A stretch of 64,000 bases of DNA from JAMHWF01 sp035911095. Its GTDB lineage: Bacteria; Pseudomonadota; Gammaproteobacteria; Burkholderiales; Burkholderiaceae_C. The notes below the pieces were generated by a model. That model was not told where the DNA came from. It searched no databases and worked only from the letters and a program-made list of their open reading frames with translations. Shown here in pieces: positions 51,251 through 60,871 of this stretch (its first letter is position 1; the number at the start of each line of letters is the position of its first letter). A program made the position numbers and the translations under genes. The stretch is from the NCBI GenBank assembly GCA_035911095.1, contig JAMHWF010000044.1, forward strand, positions 62,001 to 126,000. Direction: 5' to 3'.

Positions 51251-54200
51251 ACGCAAACGACGCCTGCGACCACCGGGCAGCACTACGCAGGCGATGCGGG
51301 AAATAACGACTGGTTCGGAGATACTGCCGACGACCATCTCGAGGGGTTCGGCGGTAACGACGGGCTCTCGGGCAAGCTCGGCGACGACTGGATCGAAGGT
51401 GGCAGTGGTGACGATCTGCTCCTCGGCGGACTGGGCGCAGACACGATCGAAGGGGGCATCGGCAACGATCACATCTTCGGTAGTCCCAACTGGTACTTCG
51501 TGGATTGGGACGTTCCTCCGCCGGCTTACGGGCCGGAGATCGCTCGGGGAGCCAACTGGGTGATCTATGAGACGCCCGGATACCACCCCTACGCGTTCAA
51601 CCTCAACGGACCATATGGCGGTACGTCGACCCCGGAGGGTGAGGTCGGCAACCTAATCGACGGCGGTGAAGGCAACGACCGGATCGGCGCGGGCAGCGCC
51701 GCGGACGTGGCTCGCGGCGGTGAAGGCGACGACACTGTCGTCGGCATGGGTGGATCCGATGTCCTGAGTGGCGACGCTGGCGATGACGTCGTCACCGGCG
51801 ACGGAATTTATGGCGCTTTCGGCTGGCACACGGAGCTTTCAGAGCACGGCAACGACGTCATCTCGGGTGACGCCGGCAATGATCATCTCGATGGGCAGGG
51901 CGGTGATGACGTGCTGTACGGCGGCGCCGACAACGACACGATCTACGGCGACGCCTTCGATCTCGAGGACACCCCCCTCTCGATCCATGGCAGCGACTAC
52001 CTGGACGGCGGCGATGGCAACGACAGCCTCCACGGCGGCGGCGCCGGCGACCAGATCTACGGCGGCGCGGGCGCCGACCAACTGTGGGGCGACTCCGGGG
52101 CCTTGCCTACTTCCTCGGCCGGCTTCATCCCCGGGCAGTACCACGGCGACGACTACCTTGACGGAGAAGCCGGCGAGGACTACGTGCAGGGCGAAGGGGG
52201 CGATGACACGCTGTACGGAGGAACCGAGAGCGACACGCTGGTCGGCGATGCGCCCGAGTCAGTCTTGAACGGCAGCTTCCACGGCGCGGACTACCTCGAC
52301 GGCGAGGACGGCGACGATGACCTGGTCGGGTTCGGTGGCAACGACACGCTCTACGGCGGCCAGGGTGCGGATTGGCTCGACGGTGACAGCTTCGAGTCCC
52401 AGCTCGGGAGCAACAGCCACGGCGCCGACTACCTAGATGGCGAAGGCGGCGACGATCAATTGATCGGTCGCGGATCCAGCGATGTCCTCTACGGCGGCAT
52501 CGGCAACGACACGCTAGAAGGGGACTCGTCGAACGCCACGACCGCGGCCCAGTTCCACGGAGACGATTTTCTCGATGGAGAAGAGGGCCAGGACTGGCTC
52601 CTTGGCCAGGGCGGCGCCGACACGCTGTTCGGCGGCGAAGGGGCGGACTATCTCGTCGGGGACGACAACCCGACCGAGGTGCCCGTCGCCCACCACGGCA
52701 ACGACTGGCTGGTCGGAGAGGCTGGCGCCGACACGTTGGTCGGCGGCGGCGGCAACGACCGGCTCGACGGCGGTGCCGACAACGACGCGCTCTCGGGCGA
52801 CCACAGTGAATCCGTCGAAGGGCATGGCGCTGACACGCTCGACGGCGGCGACGGAGACGACACGCTCTTCGGCGGCGGCGGCAACGACGTGCTGTATGGC
52901 AGCAGCGGCAACGACTGGATCGCCGGCGAGGACCAATCGATGACCACCGCATCGTCCTCGTTGAGCGGCGACGACTACCTGGATGGCGGCTCGGGCAACG
53001 ACACTCTGGTCGGCGGCAACGGCGCCGACTGGCTGGTGGGCGGCGCAGGCGCGGATGGCTTGTTCGGCGGCGCCGGCAGCGACAAACTCGCCGGTGGCGA
53101 CGGTGCCGATCAGCTCTTCGGCGGCGCCGGCGACGACCGGATAGATGGCGGTGCCGACAACGACGTCCTGGAAGGGGACCTCGACGCGTCCGCCGAAGGG
53201 CATGGCGCCGACACGCTCGACGGCGGCGCCGGGGACGACGGTCTCTTCGGCGGCGGCGGCAACGACCTACTGATCGGGGGCAGCGGCAACGACTGGATCG
53301 CGGGTGAAGACCAGAGGACGCCGCAAGCCAGTTCGGCGCTGTCTGGAGACGACACGTTGGAGGGCGGCGCCGGCAATGACACGCTGATCGGTGGCAACGG
53401 CAATGACCTGCTCAACGGTGGGGAGGGCGCGGATGCGCTCGTGGGCGGCGCGGGGATCGACACGTATGTGCTCCAACTCGACGGTTCTACGGACGAGGTG
53501 ATCGACACGGACGCGGACAGCGTCTTCGTCATTGGCAGCGCGTCCAGCGAAGTCGACATAGCGCAACGCTGGACCGGCACCACCGCGGGTACGGGCGACG
53601 AGTACCTGACGATCGACGCCGGCGCCAGCCGCATCCAGATCAAGAACGGAACGCGATTCGGCACACAGGTCTATCGCTTCGCCGATGACGTCGAGTTGAC
53701 CCAGGAGCAGTTGCTCGATCGCATCACCGCCAGCCTGATCATCCGCGGCGGCACCGGTGCCGAAAGCATGCGTGGTGGCTCTGGCGCCGACGACATCAGC
53801 GGCGGCGGCGGCAACGATTCGCTCATCGGGGCCGCAGGAGCGGACACGCTCGCCGGCGGCACCGGAAACGACATGCTCGAAGCCGGCGCCGGCGGTGGCT
53901 CGGTGCGAGGGGACGAAGGCAATGACACCTACCGCTTCGGACGAGGTGACGGGCAACTCTTGATCGACAACGTCGCCAGCGATTGGGCGACGGCCAACGA
54001 CGTCTTGAGCTTTGGGCCGAACATCGGCCCCAACGACATCAGCGCTAAACGAGTTGGCTACGACCTGCAGATGAACGTGCTCGGCACGAGCGACTCGGTG
54101 GTCATCAGCAACTACTACTGGCGCTCCGACGCCTACTACCGGATCAAGCAGGTGGTCTTCGCTGACGGCACCACTTGGTCGCGCGCCACGCTCGAATCCA

Positions 54201-57200
54201 AGGTCACTCCTGAGGGCACCGCAGGCAACGATGCCCTGACAGGCACCGCGGGTAACGATGTAATCCACGCGGGCGACGGCGCCGACTGGGTTTGGGGTAA
54301 CGCCGGCAACGACCAACTCTTCGGTGAGGCCGGCAACGACAACCTCGATGGGGGTGACGGGGACGACCTGCTCGACGGAGGCGTCGGGACCGACACCTTG
54401 ATCGGTGGAGCCGGCAACGACACGCTCACCGGCGGCGAACGCATGTCCGGCGGCGAAGGCAGTGATACCTACGCCGTCACGACCTGGCCGACATCCGCGC
54501 TCGCGATCATCGAAACCAGCGGTCATGACGTGCTGACTTTGCCGGGTACCGTAGCGGCCAGCGACTTGAAGGCCGACGTCAGCCTCGCGAACGACGCTTT
54601 GTCCCTGCGGATGGGCAGTGGCGAGATCCTGATCGAAGGCTACTTCGCGAGCCAAGCGGCCGACTCGGTGGAAGAGATTCGCTTCGCCGACGGCACCGTG
54701 TGGTCGCGCGCGGACGTCTTTGCCCGGCTTCCGTCGGCCCGGCTCAGCGATGCCGATGACTCGGCGGTCTACGGGTTTCGTTGGAACGACTCGCTCGATG
54801 GCCTCGGCGGCAACGACCGTCTGGACGGCCGGCTGGGCGACGACACGCTGTTCGGCGGCGCTGGTCGCGACACGCTCTACGGCAGCCAGGGGCACGATGT
54901 CCTGTCCGGCGGTGCGGGTGACGACACCGTATACGGTGATTTCGGATCGTCGACATCGAGCAACGACGGGAACGACCTGCTGTCCGGCGACGAGGGCAAG
55001 GACGAGCTCTACGGGGGAGGCGGCAGCGACACGCTTGATGGCGGCGCCGGCTCCGACCGGATCGAGGGCGGCGATGGCGACGATCGATATCGCTTCGATC
55101 GCAATTCAGGCCGCGATCTTCTCTACGATTCAGCGGGCAACGACCGCCTCGAGTTCGGCGCCACCGTGATGCCGTCGTCGGTCACTCTTCTGCGGGACGG
55201 CACCGACCTGCTCGTGGCCCTGGACCAAACAGTCGCCCAGACCCGGGTGCGGGGGCACTTCGCCTCGGCTTCCAATACGCTGGAGTCGATCTCCTTTGCC
55301 GACGGGACGATCTGGGATGCCGCGGCGATCGCCTCGCGGACGGTGACCGGCGCCGCCAACGCGATGACCGGAACGGCCGGCAACGACACCTTCGTGGTCG
55401 ACAACACCGACGACACCATTTCGGACACCCTGGGTGGCGTCGACACGGTGCAGTCGGCGGTCACGTGGACGCTCGGCAACAACCTCGAGAACCTCACGCT
55501 GACCAGTTACGGCGACGTGAATGCCACAGGCAACGCGCTTGCCAACGTGCTGACAGGCAACGCGGGCAACAACACGCTCGACGGCGGGGCCGGCATCGAC
55601 ACGCTCGTGGGTGGCGCGGGCGACGACACCTACCGCATCGATACGTCGTCGGACGCCGTGATAGAGCAAGCGGACCAGGGTATTGACACGGTGATCAGCG
55701 ACGGCAGCTACACGCTGCCCGACCACGTCGAGAACCTGCAGGTGGTGACTCGCTCCTGGGCGCGCAGCGATGTTCGTGGCAACGCGGCAGACAACGTCAT
55801 CTCGCTCTACAACGCCTACGCGGGTAACCGACTCGACGGTGGGGCTGGGGCCGACACGCTGATTTTCAGCGGTGGGGGCTCCGCTGTCTTCTATGTGGAC
55901 AACCTCGGTGACTCTATCGATCTGTCTGGTAGCACCGGGAGTAACTACAACGTCATCTCCAGCGTGAACTGGACCCTGGGTTCGAAGCTGACCACCTTGC
56001 AACTGACCGGATCTGCGACGTACGGTGGCGGCAATTCCCAGAACAACATCCTGATCGGCAATGGCCAGCACGATGCGCTGTACGGCTTCGGCGGCGATGA
56101 TGTGCTGTATGGTAATAATGGTGATCTCTTTACCTTGCCGGGCGGCGACGCCTGGACCTCTTGGTACAGCCCAGGCGTGGATACGCTGGTCGGCGGAACC
56201 GGCGATGACACCTACTACGTGTACCAGGGGTTCACTGCTGACGTCGTGATCGAGAATGCAGGCGAAGGCAACGACACCGTCATCATCTCGGATGACAGAA
56301 AGAGAACGTACGCTCTGACCGAGTTCGCCAACGTCGAGAACCTACGGCTGATGAACACCTTAGGATCGTCGCTGGTGGGCGATGCGCAATCGAACACGCT
56401 CAGTGGCGACGCCGCTTCGAATCTACTCGACGGTGGCGATGGCGACGACTGGCTCTACGACGGCGGGTACTACTCCAGCAACGGCGCAGACACACTGCTG
56501 GGCGGTGCTGGCAACGACCGGCTGAGTTCCGGTGATGGTAATGATGTCCTGGTGGGCGGCATCGGAAACGACAGCCTCGCTGTCCAGTCGAGACTCGGGA
56601 TCACGGAGATTCGCTTCGCCCGCGGCGACGGCGAAGACGTCGTTACCCACTACGACGCTCGGGGGACGCGCATCGTCTTCGGTGCCGGCCTTTCTGTCGC
56701 TGACCTATCTATCTCGCGTGAGGGACACCATCTGCGGCTGTTGCTCGATCACGGCGACAGCATCACGCTGGGAAACTACTTTGCCGATGAGAGCGTGATC
56801 GCGGCCAGCGGTGTTCTCGCGCAAGTCGAGTTCGTCGACGGCGTCGTGCTGTCGGAACAGATGCTGCTGTCGCGGATGCAGGGCGGCAACGCGCCGACCT
56901 CGGCGGCGGACGTCCTCATCGGCACCAGGGCCGCCGACGCCATCAGCGGCGGCGCGGGAGACGACATGCTGTTCGGTGCCGAAGGCGACGACACTTTGTC
57001 GGGCGGTACGGGAGCGGATCAGCTGCACGGCGGGGCCGACTCCGACACCTACCGCGTGGCGTCCGGCGACGGACTCGACACTATCGTGGATACCGGTGGG
57101 ACCGCCGATGCGGTCGAATTCGAGGCAGGCATCGCGTCGAACGACATTGGCGTGAGCCGTAACGGCGACGACCTTCGCCTGCTGCACGTCAACGGCAGCG

Positions 57201-60200
57201 ACGGCATCACGCTGTCGGGCTTCTTCGCTGCGGCATCTTCGGAGATCGAAGCAGTACGCTTTGCCGACGGCACGGTCTGGACGGTAGCCATGCTTCAGGA
57301 GATGAGCAACAGGATCATCGGCACCTCGGGCAACGACACGATCAGCGGCAGGGCATCGACGGATCAGCTGTTCGGATTGGCAGGACACGACCGACTGGAG
57401 GGGATGGACGGCGACGATTTGCTGGACGGAGGTGAGGGCAACGACACGCTTTCCGGCGGCGGCGGGGCCGACACGCTTGTTGGAGGATCGGGCAACGACC
57501 TTTTGGATCCGGGCACCGAGGTCGACGTCATCCGATTCGGACGCGGGGCGGGCAACGACACGATCGCGGGCTACTACGGATCTGGTGACATCGTCGAGTT
57601 CGGGGTCGGGGTAGTGGCCGGCGACCTCGAGTTCACCTTGTCTGGATCAAACCTGGTAATAAGCATCACCGGTACCACCGACTCGCTCACTGTGGAGGGC
57701 TTCGTCGACTTCTGGAATCAGGTATCGCTGCGATTCGAGGACGGCACAACGTGGACCTCGGAGCAGATACTCGGCGAGCTCACGACGGTCCATGGCACCG
57801 AGCAAGCGGATTCGATCATTGGGTCGGCAGCTTCGGATCACATCTACGCCTACGGCGGGAACGACATCGTGGATGGACAGGCCGGTCACGATCAGATCGA
57901 AGGTGGGAACGGCAACGACACGCTGACAGGCGGTGCGGGATACGACCTCCTCGATGGCGGCCTCGGCGCCGATCGCATGGTGGGCGGGGCAGACGATGAT
58001 CGCTACATCGTCGACAACACCGGAGACGTCGTGGTCGAAACCGGCGACGGATACGATTCGATCGAGTCCTCGGTGACTTACACGTTGCCGAACTACGTCG
58101 AGCGAATCACGCTGACTGGCTCGGAGAGCATCAACGCCACCGGCAACAGTCTCGACAACACCATAGAAGGCAATGCGGGACACAACAACCTGATCGGTGG
58201 CGCCGGCAACGACGACATCTGGGACGGAGACGGCAACGACACGTTGAATGGCGGTGCTGGGGTCGACACAATGGGCGGCGGCCTGGGTGACGACACCTAC
58301 GTCGTGGATGCGACCGCGGACGAAGTGTACGAGTACGAACTCGAAGGCAATGACCTTGTCCAGTCAAGCGTCACCTACACCCTCGGTGAGGAACTGGAGC
58401 GCCTCACGCTGACGGGCACCTCCGGCTTGAGCGGCACCGGCAACGCGCTGGACAACGTGCTGACCGGCAACGCCGGCGCCAACCGCCTCGAGGGCCTGGT
58501 GGGCAACGACACGATCGACGGGGGCAGCGGCACTGACACCATGATCGGTGGCGCTGGCAACGACAGCTACTACGTGAGCGTGTCGAGCGACGTTGTGACC
58601 GAAGCGGCCGGCCAAGGCATCGACACGGTCTACTCGGCGGTGACGCTGACCTTGGCTGCCAACGTCGAGAACCTGACGCTCACCGGAACCACGGCACTGA
58701 ATGGGACCGGCAACGCCCTCGCGAACCATCTGGTCGGCAATGCCGGTGCCAACTCGCTGACTGGCGGAGACGGCAACGACACGGTCGACGGCGGAGCGGG
58801 CAACGACACGATGGTCGGCGGCGCAGGGGACGACACGTACTACGTGAACGCCTCCACCGACGTCGTCACCGAATCGACCAACCAAGGCACAGACTCGGTG
58901 TTCTCGTCGGCCACCCTGACCCTTGGCGCCAACGTCGAGAAACTGACGCTGACGGGCACCACGGCGATCAACGGCACGGGCAACGCGCTGGCGAACACGC
59001 TGGTCGGCAACGCGGCCGCCAACAGCCTGATCGGCGGCGATGGCAACGACACGCTGGATGGTGGCGACGGTAACGACACCTTGGACGGAGGCGCGGGCAA
59101 CGACACGATGCTGGGCGGTGCAGGGGACGACACCTACTACGTAAACGCCTCCACCGATGTCATCACCGAGTCCGTCAGCCAGGGAACTGACACCGTGTTC
59201 TCCTCGGTCACCTTGGCCCTCGGCACCAACCTCGAGAACCTGACGCTGACGGGGACCACGGCAATAGACGGCACGGGCAACGCGCTGGCAAACACGCTGG
59301 TGGGGAACACTGCGGCCAACAATTTGACCGGCGGTGACGGCAACGACACGCTGGATGGAGGGGCGGGCAATGACACGATGGTGGGTGGCACGGGGGACGA
59401 CTCGTACCACGTGAACGTCTCCACCGACGTCATCACGGAGTCCGTCAACCAGGGCACCGACACGGTGTTCTCGGCCGCTACCTTGACCCTTGGAGCGAAC
59501 CTCGAGAATCTGACGCTCACCGGCACTAGCGCGCTGAATGGCACGGGCAATGCACTTGCGAACACCCTGGTCGGTAACAGCGCAGCCAATACCTTGACCG
59601 GCGGCGACGGCAACGACACCTTGGACGGCAGCACCGGCAACGACACGATGGTGGGCGGTGCCGGTGACGACACCTATGTTCTCAACGTGGCAACCGACGT
59701 GGTCACCGAGGCCGCCAGCGCGGGTACCGACACCGTCATTTCGGCGGTGACTTACACGCTGGGCACGAACGTGGAGAATCTGGTGTTGTCCGGGTCGTCG
59801 GCGGTTAACGGCATCGGCACGGCGACCGCGAACGCGCTGACGGGCAACGGCGGCGCCAACACGCTGACGGGCAATGCAGGCGATGACACGCTGGACGGTG
59901 CGGCCGGCAACGATGTGCTTGCAGGGGGCACCGGCGCCGATGTGTATCGATTCGGCGCGGGCTACGGCACCGACACGATCCAGGAGAACGATGCCACGGC
60001 AGGCGTGACGGACGCTGTCCAGTTCATCGGCTCGGTCACGCAGTCCTCGGTGACCTTCAGTCGCACGGGCAACAACCTCGAGGCGCTGCTGACGGGCACG
60101 AGCGACAGGATCGTGCTGCAGAACTGGTACGCCGGAGCGCAGTACCAGGTCGAGCAGTTCCGGTTCACCGATGGCAGCGTGCTCACCGGCGCCCAGGCGC

Positions 60201-60412
60201 AGGCCCAGGTCGGCGCCGGGGCGGGTGCGATGGCGTCCCAGGCCGGTTCGACGACGTCGGCCCGCGAGCGGGCCGCGATGATGCCGGAGGTGCACCTGCT
60301 CGTCGAGGCGATGGCGGCTTTCGATGCGTCGGCGGGGGTTGGGTCTCCCGGCCCGGCCGTGCATCACACGATGGTGTTGGACCGGCTGACCTATCCGGGC
60401 ATGAGCGCCTGA
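49610..60412 (+). CDS. Giant RTX calcium-binding protein secreted by the type I system
   Basis: 3,600 residues from GTG at 49610 (AAGGAAAAGG upstream). Residues 1 to about 405 are a non-repetitive, mainly helical domain with a hydrophobic Gly/Ala segment at 168-218, whose 202-218 part is a glycine zipper. From about 417 onward, many dozens of GGxGxDxUx nonapeptides form calcium-binding beta-rolls, interrupted by at least eight modules ending in FADGTxW-like motifs (HCBP-related). Residues about 2,840-3,400 are 90- or 99-residue tandem repeats. The last 60 residues lack RTX repeats and carry the expected C-terminal secretion signal. No protease, lipase or LapA-type retention module was recognised. 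Probable surface-associated or released effector or adhesin. The N-terminal third of the operon-end is low in G+C. Function is open; toxin is an inference from domain order. Confidence 0.9.
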   Translation: MSDYKFVEAFATEVEKPIEAWDVYGGAAGGTSELFKQLGEIAAKIRSDALVLDDAVRTGALLQSFSNGLVELNTRLMSAYSTAASPDDLKFSQALKEFVRRSTLDVQNVTYALEEAAIGHPSALPRITASVSTAFKNVSAFLGLLQIADEFHKNGFTEVGIDQAGKKAFGIVVGMLGAEVAAALSVGALALLGAPALIVAAGAVGAAVFGGYFAGKAGEALWEPSRRWYEDVFLEGIFDASSHAVDTIKSSLSEVSLHIGKFDGTWLEGFSITAEEKAQFTTALVGMSKLPSSEHLDADINRLFRAPFNDADSLVSRDVLLRTVLFIAQDLGSYDSELVTVAGNTITLDLPPLSSMAVDELRSAVEKAIDSSGRTSFTLLEPKKVVVALSNGAINGADDDELIFGSEAGGQLAGNAGHDVIIGGGGGDILDGGEGSDTIVGGAGGDLVYGGEGGDYLYGGQGFDTYRFDGRFGGDWVADSDGQGEIIVDGIELKGGRKSSDGFYVDDVTGWAYQRNGTDLILLRDSSLNQIRIRNWQPGQLGITLDETQTTPATTGQHYAGDAGNNDWFGDTADDHLEGFGGNDGLSGKLGDDWIEGGSGDDLLLGGLGADTIEGGIGNDHIFGSPNWYFVDWDVPPPAYGPEIARGANWVIYETPGYHPYAFNLNGPYGGTSTPEGEVGNLIDGGEGNDRIGAGSAADVARGGEGDDTVVGMGGSDVLSGDAGDDVVTGDGIYGAFGWHTELSEHGNDVISGDAGNDHLDGQGGDDVLYGGADNDTIYGDAFDLEDTPLSIHGSDYLDGGDGNDSLHGGGAGDQIYGGAGADQLWGDSGALPTSSAGFIPGQYHGDDYLDGEAGEDYVQGEGGDDTLYGGTESDTLVGDAPESVLNGSFHGADYLDGEDGDDDLVGFGGNDTLYGGQGADWLDGDSFESQLGSNSHGADYLDGEGGDDQLIGRGSSDVLYGGIGNDTLEGDSSNATTAAQFHGDDFLDGEEGQDWLLGQGGADTLFGGEGADYLVGDDNPTEVPVAHHGNDWLVGEAGADTLVGGGGNDRLDGGADNDALSGDHSESVEGHGADTLDGGDGDDTLFGGGGNDVLYGSSGNDWIAGEDQSMTTASSSLSGDDYLDGGSGNDTLVGGNGADWLVGGAGADGLFGGAGSDKLAGGDGADQLFGGAGDDRIDGGADNDVLEGDLDASAEGHGADTLDGGAGDDGLFGGGGNDLLIGGSGNDWIAGEDQRTPQASSALSGDDTLEGGAGNDTLIGGNGNDLLNGGEGADALVGGAGIDTYVLQLDGSTDEVIDTDADSVFVIGSASSEVDIAQRWTGTTAGTGDEYLTIDAGASRIQIKNGTRFGTQVYRFADDVELTQEQLLDRITASLIIRGGTGAESMRGGSGADDISGGGGNDSLIGAAGADTLAGGTGNDMLEAGAGGGSVRGDEGNDTYRFGRGDGQLLIDNVASDWATANDVLSFGPNIGPNDISAKRVGYDLQMNVLGTSDSVVISNYYWRSDAYYRIKQVVFADGTTWSRATLESKVTPEGTAGNDALTGTAGNDVIHAGDGADWVWGNAGNDQLFGEAGNDNLDGGDGDDLLDGGVGTDTLIGGAGNDTLTGGERMSGGEGSDTYAVTTWPTSALAIIETSGHDVLTLPGTVAASDLKADVSLANDALSLRMGSGEILIEGYFASQAADSVEEIRFADGTVWSRADVFARLPSARLSDADDSAVYGFRWNDSLDGLGGNDRLDGRLGDDTLFGGAGRDTLYGSQGHDVLSGGAGDDTVYGDFGSSTSSNDGNDLLSGDEGKDELYGGGGSDTLDGGAGSDRIEGGDGDDRYRFDRNSGRDLLYDSAGNDRLEFGATVMPSSVTLLRDGTDLLVALDQTVAQTRVRGHFASASNTLESISFADGTIWDAAAIASRTVTGAANAMTGTAGNDTFVVDNTDDTISDTLGGVDTVQSAVTWTLGNNLENLTLTSYGDVNATGNALANVLTGNAGNNTLDGGAGIDTLVGGAGDDTYRIDTSSDAVIEQADQGIDTVISDGSYTLPDHVENLQVVTRSWARSDVRGNAADNVISLYNAYAGNRLDGGAGADTLIFSGGGSAVFYVDNLGDSIDLSGSTGSNYNVISSVNWTLGSKLTTLQLTGSATYGGGNSQNNILIGNGQHDALYGFGGDDVLYGNNGDLFTLPGGDAWTSWYSPGVDTLVGGTGDDTYYVYQGFTADVVIENAGEGNDTVIISDDRKRTYALTEFANVENLRLMNTLGSSLVGDAQSNTLSGDAASNLLDGGDGDDWLYDGGYYSSNGADTLLGGAGNDRLSSGDGNDVLVGGIGNDSLAVQSRLGITEIRFARGDGEDVVTHYDARGTRIVFGAGLSVADLSISREGHHLRLLLDHGDSITLGNYFADESVIAASGVLAQVEFVDGVVLSEQMLLSRMQGGNAPTSAADVLIGTRAADAISGGAGDDMLFGAEGDDTLSGGTGADQLHGGADSDTYRVASGDGLDTIVDTGGTADAVEFEAGIASNDIGVSRNGDDLRLLHVNGSDGITLSGFFAAASSEIEAVRFADGTVWTVAMLQEMSNRIIGTSGNDTISGRASTDQLFGLAGHDRLEGMDGDDLLDGGEGNDTLSGGGGADTLVGGSGNDLLDPGTEVDVIRFGRGAGNDTIAGYYGSGDIVEFGVGVVAGDLEFTLSGSNLVISITGTTDSLTVEGFVDFWNQVSLRFEDGTTWTSEQILGELTTVHGTEQADSIIGSAASDHIYAYGGNDIVDGQAGHDQIEGGNGNDTLTGGAGYDLLDGGLGADRMVGGADDDRYIVDNTGDVVVETGDGYDSIESSVTYTLPNYVERITLTGSESINATGNSLDNTIEGNAGHNNLIGGAGNDDIWDGDGNDTLNGGAGVDTMGGGLGDDTYVVDATADEVYEYELEGNDLVQSSVTYTLGEELERLTLTGTSGLSGTGNALDNVLTGNAGANRLEGLVGNDTIDGGSGTDTMIGGAGNDSYYVSVSSDVVTEAAGQGIDTVYSAVTLTLAANVENLTLTGTTALNGTGNALANHLVGNAGANSLTGGDGNDTVDGGAGNDTMVGGAGDDTYYVNASTDVVTESTNQGTDSVFSSATLTLGANVEKLTLTGTTAINGTGNALANTLVGNAAANSLIGGDGNDTLDGGDGNDTLDGGAGNDTMLGGAGDDTYYVNASTDVITESVSQGTDTVFSSVTLALGTNLENLTLTGTTAIDGTGNALANTLVGNTAANNLTGGDGNDTLDGGAGNDTMVGGTGDDSYHVNVSTDVITESVNQGTDTVFSAATLTLGANLENLTLTGTSALNGTGNALANTLVGNSAANTLTGGDGNDTLDGSTGNDTMVGGAGDDTYVLNVATDVVTEAASAGTDTVISAVTYTLGTNVENLVLSGSSAVNGIGTATANALTGNGGANTLTGNAGDDTLDGAAGNDVLAGGTGADVYRFGAGYGTDTIQENDATAGVTDAVQFIGSVTQSSVTFSRTGNNLEALLTGTSDRIVLQNWYAGAQYQVEQFRFTDGSVLTGAQAQAQVGAGAGAMASQAGSTTSARERAAMMPEVHLLVEAMAAFDASAGVGSPGPAVHHTMVLDRLTYPGMSA
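58136..59812 (+). repeat. 90/99-residue tandem repeats within the RTX gene
   Basis: The unit opening with a G-T-G-N-A-L-like motif recurs with codon anchors at 58136, 58433, 58703, 58973, 59270, 59540 and 59810, giving intervals of 297, 270, 270, 297, 270 and 270 bp. The 27-bp difference equals exactly one RTX nonapeptide (for example an extra GNDTLDGGD near 59,060). Unit content: Asn-rich turn, two to three nonapeptides, DDTYYVN strand, then a Val/Thr/Leu-rich beta segment. Confidence 0.85.
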
Positions 60413-60443
60413 AGGCGGGTTCGCGCGAGCGGGCATCGGCCGA

Positions 60444-60466
60444 CCGTCACGGCCGGCCGGTGACGG
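60444..60466. terminator. Hairpin after the RTX gene
   Basis: CCGTCAC, 9-nt GC loop, GTGACGG, 32 bp past the RTX stop. No T-run follows; it is the best candidate for the end of the secretion operon. Confidence 0.35.
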
Positions 60467-60545
60467 CTGGATACTCGCCGAGCGCCACGCCATTCTCGTG
60501 GGACGCGAGGGGCAGCGCTCGCCTGAGCGGGCGGGCCGATCGATC

Positions 60546-60574
60546 TTGCCAAACTTTGCCATGCTCGCTAGGCT
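60546..60574 (+). promoter_or_regulatory. Promoter candidate for parDE
   Basis: TTGCCA, 17-nt spacer, TAGGCT. The -10 ends 6 nt before the ATG at 60581, so transcription would begin at or very near the start codon, implying leaderless translation or use of the second ATG at 60590. Confidence 0.45.
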
Positions 60575-60580
60575 GCCCTC

Positions 60581-60865
60581 ATGAGCACGATGAACATCTC
60601 CCTGCCTGACGAGTTGAAGGCTTTCGTCGACCAGCAGGTCGGCAGTCGCGGCTACACCAGCAGCAGCGAGTACGTGCGCGAACTGCTGCGCAAGGAGCGG
60701 GACAAGGAGAAGCTGCGCGCGATGATCCTGGAGGGCGTGGCGTCGGGGCGCGGCGTCGTGGCCGACAAGGCGTACTTCGACGGCCTGCGGCAGCGGATCA
60801 GGCAGCAGGCGACCCCGGCGAGGCCGACAACAAAGCCGACAGCGAAGCCGGTCCGCAAGAGCTGA
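60581..60865 (+). CDS. parD: ParD-family type II antitoxin
   Basis: 94 residues. Ribbon-helix-helix DNA-binding domain at the N-terminus (MNISLPDELKAFVDQQV, then GYTSSSEYVRELLRKERD), as in the CC2985/ParD1 family, followed by a toxin-binding helix (LRAMILEGVASGRG) and a basic, disordered tail of about 20 residues (KPTAKPVRKS). Binds ParE and represses its own operon. The start could also be the ATG at 60590. Six bp before parE. Confidence 0.93.
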   Translation: MSTMNISLPDELKAFVDQQVGSRGYTSSSEYVRELLRKERDKEKLRAMILEGVASGRGVVADKAYFDGLRQRIRQQATPARPTTKPTAKPVRKS

Positions 60866-60871
60866 CTTGGC

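Noticed and set aside
52000..59900. Repeated short motifs resembling a CRISPR or satellite array
   Set aside because: All repeats stay in one open frame and spell RTX nonapeptides; unit lengths are multiples of 27 bp, and there are no unique spacers.
49610..60412. LapA-type retained biofilm adhesin
   Set aside because: No N-terminal retention module with a di-Ala cleavage site and no lapD/lapG-like genes nearby, and the N-terminus has a hydrophobic zipper. Adhesion cannot be excluded but is not supported.
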